Of a stretch of DNA of 64,000 nt, positions 35,441 through 43,736 are shown in pieces; the first letter of the stretch is position 1; each line of letters begins with the position of its first letter. Under the pieces are notes generated by a model. That model ran no database searches. It saw nothing but the letters and a program-made list of their open reading frames with translations, and was not told the origin of the DNA. Source of the stretch: SZAS-7 sp964514655 (lineage in GTDB: Bacteria > Chlamydiota > Chlamydiia > Chlamydiales > FEN-1388); contig CAZEQY010000004.1 of assembly GCA_964514655.1 (NCBI GenBank), positions 1 to 64,000 of the forward strand, given 5' to 3'. The translations under genes and the position numbers were made by a program.

Positions 35441-35490
35441 GAAACTCTTCATTTAAATGATTAAAAGAAAAGAGCATACCATAAATAAAG

Positions 35491-35509
35491 AATTGTTAGA
35501 TATACAATT
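35491..35509. promoter_or_regulatory. Palindrome between rhlE and tetR
   Basis: AATTGT (35491-35496) and ACAATT (35504-35509) are separated by 7 bp, next to a perfect -35 hexamer TTGACA (35519-35524) directed toward tetR. It is a plausible operator for the adjacent TetR-family protein. Confidence 0.35.
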
Positions 35510-35554
35510 TACTAAAACTTGACATCTAGCATTGAATGTACCAAGATATACCCA

Positions 35555-36202
35555 ATGAAACAAGAAAAACGAGTCTATAACTCTGAATCCCGAGAGGCAG
35601 GGGCCGCTATAACGCGTGCGAGAATCCTCAAAACGGCCAAGGACCTCTTTCGTAAGGAAGGGTTTGAACAGGTGACAATAAGTAGCCTTGCAAAGGCCGC
35701 CGGCGTATCTATGCCGACGATTTATGCCGTTTTTAAGTCAAAAGCCGGGGTTTTAGAAGCTTTAGTTGATGAGGCGTTACCTCAAGAGCAGTTTATAGAG
35801 CTTGTGCAAGAGTCTATGAAAGAGCCATCGCCTATAAAACGCCTTGGCATAACAGCGTCAATTGCCCGCAAAATCTATGATGCCGAACGCGAACTTATGG
35901 AAATTTTGGAGGCTGCAACCGTCGTTGCACCGGAATTTAAGGAGCAAGAGCAGGCAAAAGAAAAGCGCCGCTATGAGCGTCAGGGCGAATACGTCAAAAA
36001 GATGATCCAAGAGCAGATTGTTAAAAACGGTATGACACTTGAAAAAGCCCGCGATATCCTTTGGGGGCTTACTGGGCGCGATATGTACCGCTTGTTCGTT
36101 ATAGAGCGCGGCTGGTCATCAGATGAGTATGAAAAGTGGCTACATGAGCTTTTAGTTATATCGCTTCTTCAGGGGCCACATGAGGCCAATAAGGGCAAAT
36201 GA
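35555..36202 (+). CDS. TetR/AcrR-family transcriptional regulator
   Basis: The N-terminal helix-turn-helix (about 20-65: ILKTAKDLFRKEGFEQVTI, SSLAKAAGVSMPTIYAVF) is characteristic of TetR. The C-terminal ligand-binding part is helical and unassigned. The start at 35555 is the first ATG after the TTGACA element; the ribosome site is weak. Total length is 215 aa. Its 3' end overlaps the convergent lnt gene by 51 bp. Targets are unknown; the divergent rhlE gene and its own promoter are the nearest candidates. Confidence 0.88.
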   Translation: MKQEKRVYNSESREAGAAITRARILKTAKDLFRKEGFEQVTISSLAKAAGVSMPTIYAVFKSKAGVLEALVDEALPQEQFIELVQESMKEPSPIKRLGITASIARKIYDAERELMEILEAATVVAPEFKEQEQAKEKRRYERQGEYVKKMIQEQIVKNGMTLEKARDILWGLTGRDMYRLFVIERGWSSDEYEKWLHELLVISLLQGPHEANKGK

Positions 36203-37825
36203 AAGAAGAAGGATAGGTAGATCCCCATACTTTCCATAGAGCGTAGGGTAGTGATAGGTTGAGAAGGTTGCTATAAAGCCTGAGGGCTCATCGGTGCCTT
36301 CTTTAATAATCACATTTCTTCCAAGGCTGTCAACAGCTCCTGAAAGGCCAAAGTTGCAGGAGCGAAGCAGGGGAACGCCATTTTCTACCGTGCGTGGTCT
36401 AGCATGTTCAAAATGCTGTACAGCTAGGGTAGAATAGGGAAACCAGTAGTCATCAGTAAGGTTTACTAAGAGAGTGGCACCTTCTTCAGAATTTTGGCGC
36501 ATAAGGCTGCCTACAGTTTCTTCATAGCAAATAGAAGCGCCAATCTTGTGTGAGTTATACTGAAATGGCTTTGCACCGTCTCCGGGAGTAAATGAGTCGT
36601 AGATGCCATACTTGGCTGCCCACTCTTTGGCAAAGTTGCAGGGGATATATTCGCCCATGGGCACTAGCACCTGTTTATCATAGCGCTGAGCAGGTATTTT
36701 GGGGTCGCTTGTAAAGAAAAATGCTGAGTTGTAAAAGATGGGTCTATCTCTATTTGCGGTTCTTTTTATGCCCTCTAAACCAATAATTAAGGGGCATTTA
36801 TAGAGCGTGGCAAGTGTTTGTGCAATGTCTTCTGATGAGATAAGGTCGTCTTCAGTTGGTGGGTAGGGGGTGTTAAGCCTTGCTTCAAAGAGCGAGTTTA
36901 TTTGTATAGGGTTAAAGATTAAGGTTGTGCTTCCATAGGGGACAACGCCTTCTGGCATGAGTATGAGGTCAACAGGCTCTTTGTTGTAAAAGGGAGCGAT
37001 GGCTGTGACTAGTTCTTTCCATGCTGTAAAGGCTCTTTGTTGCGGTGTAATGCGAGCTCTTGGTTTTGGCTTAAATTCTTCCGGCACCTTTTTTGAATGT
37101 ACAATAAGTGCGTTCATGGGAGGGTTTAGCGCGTCATACTCCTTCATCTTTTGCGTGTGGATGTTAAGGTGAATGGTGCCATAAAGAAAGGGTAGTGTCG
37201 CTATAGTAGCGGCAAGCAAAATTGCTCTTTTTGAGAATACAAGATAGGCTCTTGCTATAGCAACGTTTGTAAGCATCACCATAAATGACATGCCAAGCAC
37301 GCCAAATAGCGAAGCTGTTTGCAGCGTGATGAGATTTGCAGCTAGCGACATGCCTACAAGGTCAAAATAAAATCCGGAGCACCAGTAGATGCGGCTCCAC
37401 TCAAGCACGGTCCAAATCGCCGGTATTAGCAAAAACATGATGCGCGATGAAAGTACGCGTTTTGTGATAAATAGCGATAAAAACCCAAACTGCAGCCCCA
37501 TGAGAGCAGCGAGCAAAATAAAGGTGCCTCGTACTGCCACTACAGGGTGATACGAAAACCAAAATAGCTCCACGCACTGAACGAGAAAGAAGAAGCTTGC
37601 GCCATATAAAAAGCGTGCCTTTGCTTCAAATTTCGTAAGTTCATAAAAAAGTATGGCAAAACCTACTGTGCTTGCTACGAGTGCGCATAGTGGCGAATAG
37701 GCGGCCTGACCAAACGTTATTACTACATACGAAAAAAGTACGAGGGCTATTCTTTTTATATGACTTCTATCAAAAGCCTTGCAGAATGCAAACAAAGGTA
37801 TAGAGTGCTCATCTTTTGTCATCAT
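36152..37825 (-). CDS. lnt: Apolipoprotein N-acyltransferase
   Basis: Lnt adds the third acyl chain to lipoproteins on the periplasmic face of the inner membrane. About eight N-terminal hydrophobic helices (to about 240) precede a nitrilase domain with the Glu-Lys-Cys triad visible in LILMPEGVVPYG, YDKQVLVPMGEYIP and GASICYEETVG. Length (557 aa) is normal. It would process lipoproteins encoded here such as MetQ and the LptE-like protein. It ends tail to tail with tetR. Confidence 0.93.
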   Translation of the reverse strand: MMTKDEHSIPLFAFCKAFDRSHIKRIALVLFSYVVITFGQAAYSPLCALVASTVGFAILFYELTKFEAKARFLYGASFFFLVQCVELFWFSYHPVVAVRGTFILLAALMGLQFGFLSLFITKRVLSSRIMFLLIPAIWTVLEWSRIYWCSGFYFDLVGMSLAANLITLQTASLFGVLGMSFMVMLTNVAIARAYLVFSKRAILLAATIATLPFLYGTIHLNIHTQKMKEYDALNPPMNALIVHSKKVPEEFKPKPRARITPQQRAFTAWKELVTAIAPFYNKEPVDLILMPEGVVPYGSTTLIFNPIQINSLFEARLNTPYPPTEDDLISSEDIAQTLATLYKCPLIIGLEGIKRTANRDRPIFYNSAFFFTSDPKIPAQRYDKQVLVPMGEYIPCNFAKEWAAKYGIYDSFTPGDGAKPFQYNSHKIGASICYEETVGSLMRQNSEEGATLLVNLTDDYWFPYSTLAVQHFEHARPRTVENGVPLLRSCNFGLSGAVDSLGRNVIIKEGTDEPSGFIATFSTYHYPTLYGKYGDLPILLLSFALIGLMWPLKKRYN

Positions 37826-37897
37826 AGCTAGGATATCATCAATGTATATTTTTTTTGAACATTTTTTTGCACCCTAGCGCATTAAGGGCTTTTTGTA

Positions 37898-37903
37898 TAT
37901 AAT
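37898..37903 (+). promoter_or_regulatory. -10 element suggesting a leaderless mRNA
   Basis: A perfect TATAAT ends seven bases before the ATG at 37911, so transcription would begin at or next to the start codon. There is no Shine-Dalgarno. No convincing -35 is seen at 17 bp. Confidence 0.45.
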
Positions 37904-37910
37904 CTTCTTT

Positions 37911-39062
37911 ATGTCTTTGCAATCTGAGCGTTTTCGCCAAAAACACCTTCTTTTACTTCTTGAAGGCTATGATCAGCAAAAGGGGCCAATAGACTTTTAT
38001 GTGGCAACCTACTTTCGCGCCTGTAAAGCCCTTGGCTCAAAAGATCGCGCCTATATTAGTGAAGAGGTATATCGCCTGATACGCTATAAGGCCCTGTGCG
38101 ATCACTTTATTCAGCCCCCTTATAGCTGGCAAAAGCGCATTGAGTGGCTGCAAAAGGGCGATCCTAAGCGCTTTTTTGAGGATGAATCTATTCCTCTTCA
38201 TATCCGATATAGCCTTCCACAGGAGCTTTTAGATCTACTTATTGCTACTTGGGGATTAGAAAAGGCAAAGTATATTGCTGCAAGCTGCCTAGAGCCTGCT
38301 CCTACGTGTATTCGGGTAAATGTAAGCAAGATAACTCGCGATGATTTGCTTATGAGGCTTATTAACTCAGGCTACGATGTTTCAAGGGGTGAAGAGTCGC
38401 CCCATGCAATCTACTTTCATAAAAAGGTGAACTTTTTTTCGCTTCCGGAGTTTAAAGAGGGCCTTTTTGAAGTCCAGGATGAAGCATCGCAGCTTGTAGC
38501 ACTTCTTGTAGATGTAGAGCAAAATGACCAGGTGCTTGATTTTTGTGCAGGCTCTGGTGGTAAAACGCTTGCGTTTAGTCCTAACATGCACGGCAAGGGC
38601 CAAATCTACTTGCACGACATTCGCTGGCATGCACTTTTAGAAGCAAAAAAGCGCTTAAACCGCGCAGGAATTCAAAATGCCCAAATAGTAGCAGCATCAG
38701 ATGAAGCTAAGCTTAAAAAACTTAAAAAAAGCTGTGCCTGGGTGCTTGTAGATGCTCCCTGCTCTGGAACCGGCACTTTAAGGCGCAATCCTGACATGAA
38801 GTGGAAGTTTACTACCGAAATGGTCGAAAGGCTTATTTCTACCCAGCGCGTCATTTTTGAAAAAGCCCTAAGCTACGTAAAGCCAGGCGGCCACATAGTA
38901 TACGCCACCTGCAGCATCTTAAAACAAGAAAACCGCGACCAGCTCGATCACTTTCTTGCCCATTATCCGGTAGACCTCGTAGGCACACCCTTTGAATCCA
39001 TACCAGAGCCAGGCAAAAAAGATGGCTTCTTCGGCGTTGTTTTACAAAAACGCCTAAATTAA
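37911..39062 (+). CDS. RsmB/NOP2/SUN-family RNA m5C methyltransferase
   Basis: This S-adenosylmethionine-dependent enzyme should methylate a cytosine in RNA. SAM motif I is VLDFCAGSGGKT. The two catalytic cysteines of the family are visible in DAPCSGTG (motif IV) and YATCSI (motif VI). A NusB-like N-terminal domain (about 1-130) is present, as in RsmB. Total length is 384 aa. I start at 37911, 18 bases after a TTG-initiated longer frame, because the ATG follows directly after a TATAAT. The exact target (16S rRNA or tRNA) cannot be read from sequence. Confidence 0.9.
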   Translation: MSLQSERFRQKHLLLLLEGYDQQKGPIDFYVATYFRACKALGSKDRAYISEEVYRLIRYKALCDHFIQPPYSWQKRIEWLQKGDPKRFFEDESIPLHIRYSLPQELLDLLIATWGLEKAKYIAASCLEPAPTCIRVNVSKITRDDLLMRLINSGYDVSRGEESPHAIYFHKKVNFFSLPEFKEGLFEVQDEASQLVALLVDVEQNDQVLDFCAGSGGKTLAFSPNMHGKGQIYLHDIRWHALLEAKKRLNRAGIQNAQIVAASDEAKLKKLKKSCAWVLVDAPCSGTGTLRRNPDMKWKFTTEMVERLISTQRVIFEKALSYVKPGGHIVYATCSILKQENRDQLDHFLAHYPVDLVGTPFESIPEPGKKDGFFGVVLQKRLN

Positions 39063-39118
39063 AATTGATATACACATCTGTCCAAAAGCAAGACTAGAGC
39101 TTTTCTTATATAAAAAAT

Positions 39119-39304
39119 GGCACCTAATACATGCTTTTTGTGCTTTTTGAGATTTTGCGCCTTTGCGTTGAATCTCACTCTACATACACATGCCTGGGGG
39201 GGTAAGTTGCGGACTTGCAGCCTCTCGGTTTTTTGACATGAAAAATTCAACGCAAAGGCGCCAAATCGCAAAAGCGCAAAAGAGGTCGTGCATGTATAAT
39301 CACC
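39119..39304. repeat. Long inverted repeat in intergenic region
   Basis: Within the 404-bp gene-free stretch 39063-39466, arms 39119-39172 and 39246-39304 are inverted copies, about 75-80 percent alike by eye. They share a perfect 16-bp core GCGCCTTTGCGTTGAA / TTCAACGCAAAGGCGC (39157-39172, 39246-39261) and matching ATACATGC ends. The loop holds a seven-G run (39196-39202). It looks like a miniature element or regulatory hairpin. The rest of the gap (39305-39466) shows nothing recognisable. Confidence 0.65.
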
Positions 39305-39466
39305 TTGTTATAAGTTTTTTAATCAAAGTTACTAGGGTGAGCATTGGGGTGTGGAAAAATGTAAACCGTGAGTGTTATGGTGAAGAATTTTGTGCTTTGA
39401 GGTTTGGTAAGAATTTGCGTCTTTTTGGGAAAAGCTTTAGACTTGTGGCTTGATTTGAGAGAGATT

Positions 39467-40510
39467 ATGAAAAAAATACTTTTGGTTTTGTTGGGGTTGA
39501 TGGTCAACGTGGCGCTTTTTGCTGATGCTTCGCAAGAGGCTAAAAAGCGCGTTGGCGTAAATAACCGCGTCTTAGCATCCGTAAATGGCAATGTCATTTC
39601 GGTTATCGATGTAAAGAAGAAGATGGATATGATCCTCTTTCAGTTCTATCCACAGTATCTAGAAGTGCCGGAAGCTCGTTATGAGTTTTATAATTCGCAC
39701 TGGAAAGAAGTATTAAATGACCTAATCGATCGCGAATTGATGATCGCCGATGCAGAAGAAAAGGGCTTTCCCATAAGCTCTGGCGACGTGAGAGAAGAGC
39801 TTGAAGAGATATTTGGGCCAGATGTGATGATCAATCTAGATAACGCAGGCCTTACCTTAGATGAAGCGTGGAAGATGGTAAAGGCCGATATCACTATTCG
39901 TCGCATGCTTTTTTATCAGGTGCGCATGCGGATTGCCCCACAAGTTACTCCAAACGAAATACGTAAAGCCTATGAAGAAGAAGTAAAGGTTCGTACTGCA
40001 CAAAAAGAGTGCGTATGGCGCTGTCTTACGCTTAAGTCTAGCGACACACAAGCAGCTTCTAGCTATGCAGAAAAGCTACGCACAATGCTTGCTGAAGAAC
40101 ATGTCACACTAGATGCACTTTCTGAAGAACTAGAAAAGCGCGGCATGCAAGAGCCCCAAATACAGCTTCTTATCTCTCAGGCCTTTCGTCAAAAGCAAAG
40201 TGAGCTTTCAAACTCTTTGCAGGACCTTCTGTTGAATATGCAGGAAGGTACCTACAGCAAACCGCAAATCCAGACAAGCCGCTCTGATCCAAAGCCTGTA
40301 GTGCGTATCTACTACGTGCAAGAATTAAAGGCTGAAGAAATTCCCTCTCTTGAAGAGCTAGAGCCTAGGCTTAGAGAAGATATCACGCAAAGTATGACAG
40401 CAAGAAAGACGGCTGAATACCTTGATGATCTAAGACGCCACTTTCACCTTTCAAAAGAAGAGATCGAACGTGAGCTACCTATCAACTTTCAGCCTTTTCA
40501 GTTGAAGTAA
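39467..40510 (+). CDS. SurA-like periplasmic chaperone
   Basis: A signal peptide (MKKILLVLLGLMVNVALFADA) is followed by a SurA N-terminal domain: ASVNGNVISVIDVKKKMD, then LNDLIDRELMIADAEEKG and RIAPQVTPNEIRKAYEEE. A complete parvulin (PpiC) domain is not apparent, so it may act as a chaperone without prolyl isomerase activity. The C-terminal helix fits SurA. The start at 39467 has GAGAGA upstream. It ends 1 bp before ksgA, so the two form an operon; C. trachomatis, as I recall, also has a gene of this kind beside ksgA. Likely role: escort of outer-membrane proteins. Confidence 0.82.
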   Translation: MKKILLVLLGLMVNVALFADASQEAKKRVGVNNRVLASVNGNVISVIDVKKKMDMILFQFYPQYLEVPEARYEFYNSHWKEVLNDLIDRELMIADAEEKGFPISSGDVREELEEIFGPDVMINLDNAGLTLDEAWKMVKADITIRRMLFYQVRMRIAPQVTPNEIRKAYEEEVKVRTAQKECVWRCLTLKSSDTQAASSYAEKLRTMLAEEHVTLDALSEELEKRGMQEPQIQLLISQAFRQKQSELSNSLQDLLLNMQEGTYSKPQIQTSRSDPKPVVRIYYVQELKAEEIPSLEELEPRLREDITQSMTARKTAEYLDDLRRHFHLSKEEIERELPINFQPFQLK

Positions 40511-40511
40511 G

Positions 40512-41327
40512 ATGGCTCGTTTTCGTCCCTCTGAGCTTGTAGAGTATCTTGAGTCAATAGGTGCAAAGCCCGTAAAAGGGCTTTCTCAGAACTTTCTTAT
40601 CGACGGCAATATCCTTAATAAGATTGTGCAACTTGCAGCTGTTGAGCAAGGTGATACTGTACTTGAAATTGGCCCAGGGCCAGGAGCTCTTACTGAGAGG
40701 CTGTTAGAGACAGGTTGCCGAGTTATTGCTATTGAAAAAGACCCTCTATTTGCAAAAGGGCTTTCACGTCTTAATAATCCTCTTCTTAGTGTTATTACAG
40801 CCGATGTGTTAGATGTTGACCTTGCGCAGTTTGGCAAAAAGATAAAGGTCGTTGCGAATCTGCCCTACAACATTACCACACCTATTTTGCAAAAACTATT
40901 GCCCCTTGGGGAGTGTATTTCTTCTATCACCGTAATGGTGCAGGAGGAGGTTGCAAGGCGTCTTATGCTAAACTGCCCGCAAAAAGACTATGTGGCTTTT
41001 ACAGTATTCTTACACTACTATGCAAGGCCGCGCTATGGGTTTACAGTGTCGCCAAAGTGCTTTTATCCGGCGCCAAAGGTGCATTCGGCCGTGATGCGTC
41101 TTGATCTTGAGAAACGCTTTTCTGTAGCAGATGAAGAGCAATTTTTTGCTCAGGTGAATATGGCTTTTTCACAAAGACGTAAGATGCTTAAGGCAACCTT
41201 AGAGCATAAAGAACAGGTGGAAAAAGCCCTTATAGCAATAGGTAAGGCTCCTACAGCTAGGCCAGAGGAACTAACGCTAGAAGATTGGATCCGGCTTTAT
41301 TCTATGAGTAATCCGCAAACAAAGTAG
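40512..41327 (+). CDS. ksgA: 16S rRNA dimethyladenosine transferase KsgA
   Basis: KsgA dimethylates two adjacent adenosines in helix 45 of 16S rRNA during 30S maturation. Diagnostic segments are LSQNFLIDGNILNKIV at the start, VLEIGPGPGALTERLL (SAM motif), and the catalytic NLPYNITTPI. The C-terminal domain holds FYPAPKVHSAVMRL. Length (271 aa) is normal. It is translationally coupled to the SurA-like gene upstream, and its 3' end overlaps a small convergent membrane-protein gene by 31 bp. Confidence 0.96.
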   Translation: MARFRPSELVEYLESIGAKPVKGLSQNFLIDGNILNKIVQLAAVEQGDTVLEIGPGPGALTERLLETGCRVIAIEKDPLFAKGLSRLNNPLLSVITADVLDVDLAQFGKKIKVVANLPYNITTPILQKLLPLGECISSITVMVQEEVARRLMLNCPQKDYVAFTVFLHYYARPRYGFTVSPKCFYPAPKVHSAVMRLDLEKRFSVADEEQFFAQVNMAFSQRRKMLKATLEHKEQVEKALIAIGKAPTARPEELTLEDWIRLYSMSNPQTK

Positions 41328-41500
41328 CAGTAGGTGCCAAAGAGCGCTGTAAGCAATAAAAAGGTGCCTACGCGGTCTACCGCGGTAATTTCCTCTGCAT
41401 CTCTTCTGAAATGATCAAAAACAGAGTTTGTTACCCACGCGCTACCGATAAAGCCTGCCGGCATAAGAATAAAGAGTAATAAGGGCGCAAACATCGACAT
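41297..41500 (-). CDS. Small two-helix membrane protein (67 aa)
   Basis: Two hydrophobic segments (about 5-25 and 46-66) flank a charged loop (FDHFRRDAEEITAVDR). GAGAAG lies about 10 bases upstream of the ATG. No family is recognised. It is convergent with ksgA and divergent from umuD. The even hydrophobicity and Shine-Dalgarno support a real gene. Confidence 0.6.
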   Translation of the reverse strand: MSMFAPLLLFILMPAGFIGSAWVTNSVFDHFRRDAEEITAVDRVGTFLLLTALFGTYCYFVCGLLIE

Positions 41501-41549
41501 ATTATCTTCTCGAATTAAAATAATAAGTTAATAACCAATTGTAGCACGT

Positions 41550-41577
41550 TTGCCTTTATTTGTTAAGCTGATAAAAT
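41550..41577 (+). promoter_or_regulatory. Promoter of umuDC
   Basis: TTGCCT (41550-41555) and TAAAAT (41572-41577) with a 16-bp spacer end six bases before the umuD ATG, leaving almost no leader. No LexA-box-like palindrome is evident around it. Confidence 0.4.
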
Positions 41578-41583
41578 AGGGAT

Positions 41584-41982
41584 ATGGAAAAACAAGAACA
41601 CGCTCCCTTAGTTTTATGCTCCGTTCAGGCGGGGTTTTCATCGGCAGCAGATGAGCATATCGAGACCTATCTAGATCTTAACGAGCTTGTTGTAAAGCAT
41701 CCTGCCGCAACCTTTTTTGTGCGAGCTTCCGGCAATTCTATGCATGATGCCGGCATTCATGCGGGCGATATTTTGGTTGTTGATCGCTCTCTTACTCCTG
41801 CAAGTGGCAAAATTGTCATTGCATGCCTAGATGGCGAATTTATGGTAAAGCGCCTCATGATTAAGGGTAAGGCTGTAACCCTCGCTTCAGCAAATGTTCA
41901 GTATCCAGATATCAGGATTAATCCTGACGAAAGAGACTTTCGCGTGTGGGGCGTAGTAACGTACGTTATTCATGCATGCTAG
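41584..41982 (+). CDS. umuD: UmuD-like autoprotease, DNA polymerase V accessory
   Basis: UmuD cleaves itself when RecA is activated, and the short form joins UmuC in DNA polymerase V. The cleavage bond Ala-Gly is present in SVQAGFSSAADE. The catalytic Ser is in GNSMHDAG and the catalytic Lys in GEFMVKRL, so this copy looks active. Length is 132 aa. The stop codon region overlaps the umuC start. It contrasts with the LexA-like protein at 7994-8584, which lacks the same residues. Confidence 0.93.
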   Translation: MEKQEHAPLVLCSVQAGFSSAADEHIETYLDLNELVVKHPAATFFVRASGNSMHDAGIHAGDILVVDRSLTPASGKIVIACLDGEFMVKRLMIKGKAVTLASANVQYPDIRINPDERDFRVWGVVTYVIHAC

Positions 41983-43214
41983 CGCTTGTCGATGCCAATA
42001 ACTTCTTTGTCTCGTGCGAGCGGCTATTTAACCCTAAGTTAGAGGCAAAACCTGTCGTTGTACTTTCTAGTAACGATGGCTGCATAGTTGCACGCTCACA
42101 AGAAGCAAAAGCTCTTGGCATTCCTATGGGAGCGCCTCATTTTGAATATGAAGCGATGCTTAAAAAATATGGAGTTCACGTCTTTTCATCAAATTTTGCG
42201 CTCTATCTTGATATGTCGCGTCGCCTGATGCAGGTGGTGCGCTCCTTAGTGCCTGCTATTGAGGTGTATTCGATAGATGAGGCTTTTATCTTGCTTGACG
42301 GTATTCCGGAACGAGATATTGAACCACTTTGTAGCTTGATGCGAAAGAGGATCTATGACTGGATAGGCCTTCCTGTCTCAATAGGGGTAAGTAGCACCAA
42401 GACCCTTGCAAAGGTGGCAAATCACCATGCCAAGAAAGAGGGCGTCTATATTCTGACAGAAGAAAAGCGCCAAAAGTGTCTTGAAGCCTTTGGTGTCCAA
42501 GAAATATGGGGAATTGGCAGAAAACTTGCTGAAAGGCTGCAAAAAAGGCAGATTTATACTGCCTGGCAGCTAGCATCTTGCAGCGATAGTTGGCTCAAAA
42601 AGGAGCTTACTGTAGTTGGTCTTAGGCTTGCCTGGGAGCTTCGTGGCATAGCCTGCCTTGAGCTACACGAGATGAGTGATCCCAAAAAGTCTATTAGCAC
42701 AGCAAAGTCCTTTGATAAGCCTGTAGAGTCTCTTGATGAGCTTTTAGCCATCTTAGCAGACTATACAGCCTATGTAGCGGAAAAGCTAAGAGGGCAAGAG
42801 AGCCTTGCATCATACATCAGTGTTTGGCTTACGACAAACCGCTTCAAAGACGAGCCTCAGTATGTGCAGGATGCTTCTTATGTGCTGCCTGAGCCCACCG
42901 CCTATACGCCTACGCTCATTCAGTGTGCAAAGCGCGCCTTAGAAAGCATCTACAGGCCACAGTTTCGCTACAAAAAGGTGGGGGTGTTGCTTGGGAACTT
43001 TGTTTCTGAGAGAACAGAAATTTTAGATCTATTTAGCCAAAAGCCAAAACCTCGCCACGATAAAGAGCGAAAGGCCATGCAAGTACTTGATAGCATCAAC
43101 GAAAAGTGGGGTAAAAAAACGCTCTACTTTGCCTCTGAAAAGCCAAGAGGTGTACAAAAAAACTTCTGCACACCGCGCTACACCACAAGCTGGGACGAAC
43201 TTTTTACTGTTTAG
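41976..43214 (+). CDS. umuC: DNA polymerase V catalytic subunit UmuC
   Basis: This Y-family polymerase carries out error-prone translesion synthesis. Motifs are MLALVDANNFFVSCERLF (palm Asp), VEVYSIDEAF (catalytic Asp-Glu) and a helix-hairpin-helix thumb (GVQEIWGIGRKLAERL). The little-finger and C-terminal UmuC domain complete 412 aa. I start at 41976, where ATGCTAG overlaps the umuD stop codon, as in E. coli-type umuDC. An earlier in-frame ATG would overlap umuD much further. Confidence 0.95.
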   Translation: MLALVDANNFFVSCERLFNPKLEAKPVVVLSSNDGCIVARSQEAKALGIPMGAPHFEYEAMLKKYGVHVFSSNFALYLDMSRRLMQVVRSLVPAIEVYSIDEAFILLDGIPERDIEPLCSLMRKRIYDWIGLPVSIGVSSTKTLAKVANHHAKKEGVYILTEEKRQKCLEAFGVQEIWGIGRKLAERLQKRQIYTAWQLASCSDSWLKKELTVVGLRLAWELRGIACLELHEMSDPKKSISTAKSFDKPVESLDELLAILADYTAYVAEKLRGQESLASYISVWLTTNRFKDEPQYVQDASYVLPEPTAYTPTLIQCAKRALESIYRPQFRYKKVGVLLGNFVSERTEILDLFSQKPKPRHDKERKAMQVLDSINEKWGKKTLYFASEKPRGVQKNFCTPRYTTSWDELFTV

Positions 43215-43639
43215 GCTTCGTTTTGGAGGTTTGTGATTAGCTCTTCGTTTTCTTGGATTTCTGACAAAAAGCGCTCTAGCACTCTGAGAACAAGGCGCGA
43301 GGTGTTGTATATGCCGGAGATCGTAAAGGCCATTTCGAGCCTTGGCTTTGGGGGAGAGTTTAGTGCTATAAGAACTAATGTATGTGGTTCAGTGTCAAGT
43401 TTTTCTGGAACAATCCAGATGACAAACTGGTCGTTAAAGAGGGTGATTTTGTCTTTTGACTCTACAACATGAAAAAAGCGCGTAAGGCTAGTTGAGGTGT
43501 CATTTTCCACCTCTTCATGCAAGAGGCCAAGCTTTTGTAGGAGCTTAAGGTCTACCTGTACGATCCCATCTGGAATGAGTTCCGGAAGGCGGTTGATGAA
43601 TTGTTCGTAAGATGAGTCTAGTTCTGCAATTTTATCCAT
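43211..43639 (-). CDS. Uncharacterised small protein, chaperone-like
   Basis: A soluble 142-aa alpha/beta protein with no signal or membrane segment. It runs from a helix (SSYEQFINRLPELI) through strands (ITLFNDQFVIWIV, TLVLIALNSP) to a long acidic C-terminal helix (RVLERFLSEIQENEELITN). Size, acidity and this order resemble CesT-type type III secretion chaperones, but I could not match a motif, so the function stays open. It overlaps umuC tail to tail by 4 bp. Confidence 0.7.
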   Translation of the reverse strand: MDKIAELDSSYEQFINRLPELIPDGIVQVDLKLLQKLGLLHEEVENDTSTSLTRFFHVVESKDKITLFNDQFVIWIVPEKLDTEPHTLVLIALNSPPKPRLEMAFTISGIYNTSRLVLRVLERFLSEIQENEELITNLQNEA

Positions 43640-43736
43640 TAGGGGGTCCTATGCTGCTTTCTTGTTCATTTCCCCCTCTTTAAAATTTTTGTATAACATA
43701 AGTCAAGGGTCTTTTGCAAAAAAGTGCATTTTCTCT

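Noticed and set aside
39063..39466. A tRNA or small RNA gene in the long intergenic gap
   Set aside because: No cloverleaf or T-loop consensus was found; the structure seen is the long inverted repeat.
41297..41500. The 67-aa frame as a shadow of ksgA
   Set aside because: Only 31 bp overlap ksgA, the protein has two coherent membrane helices and a ribosome site, so it was kept as a gene.
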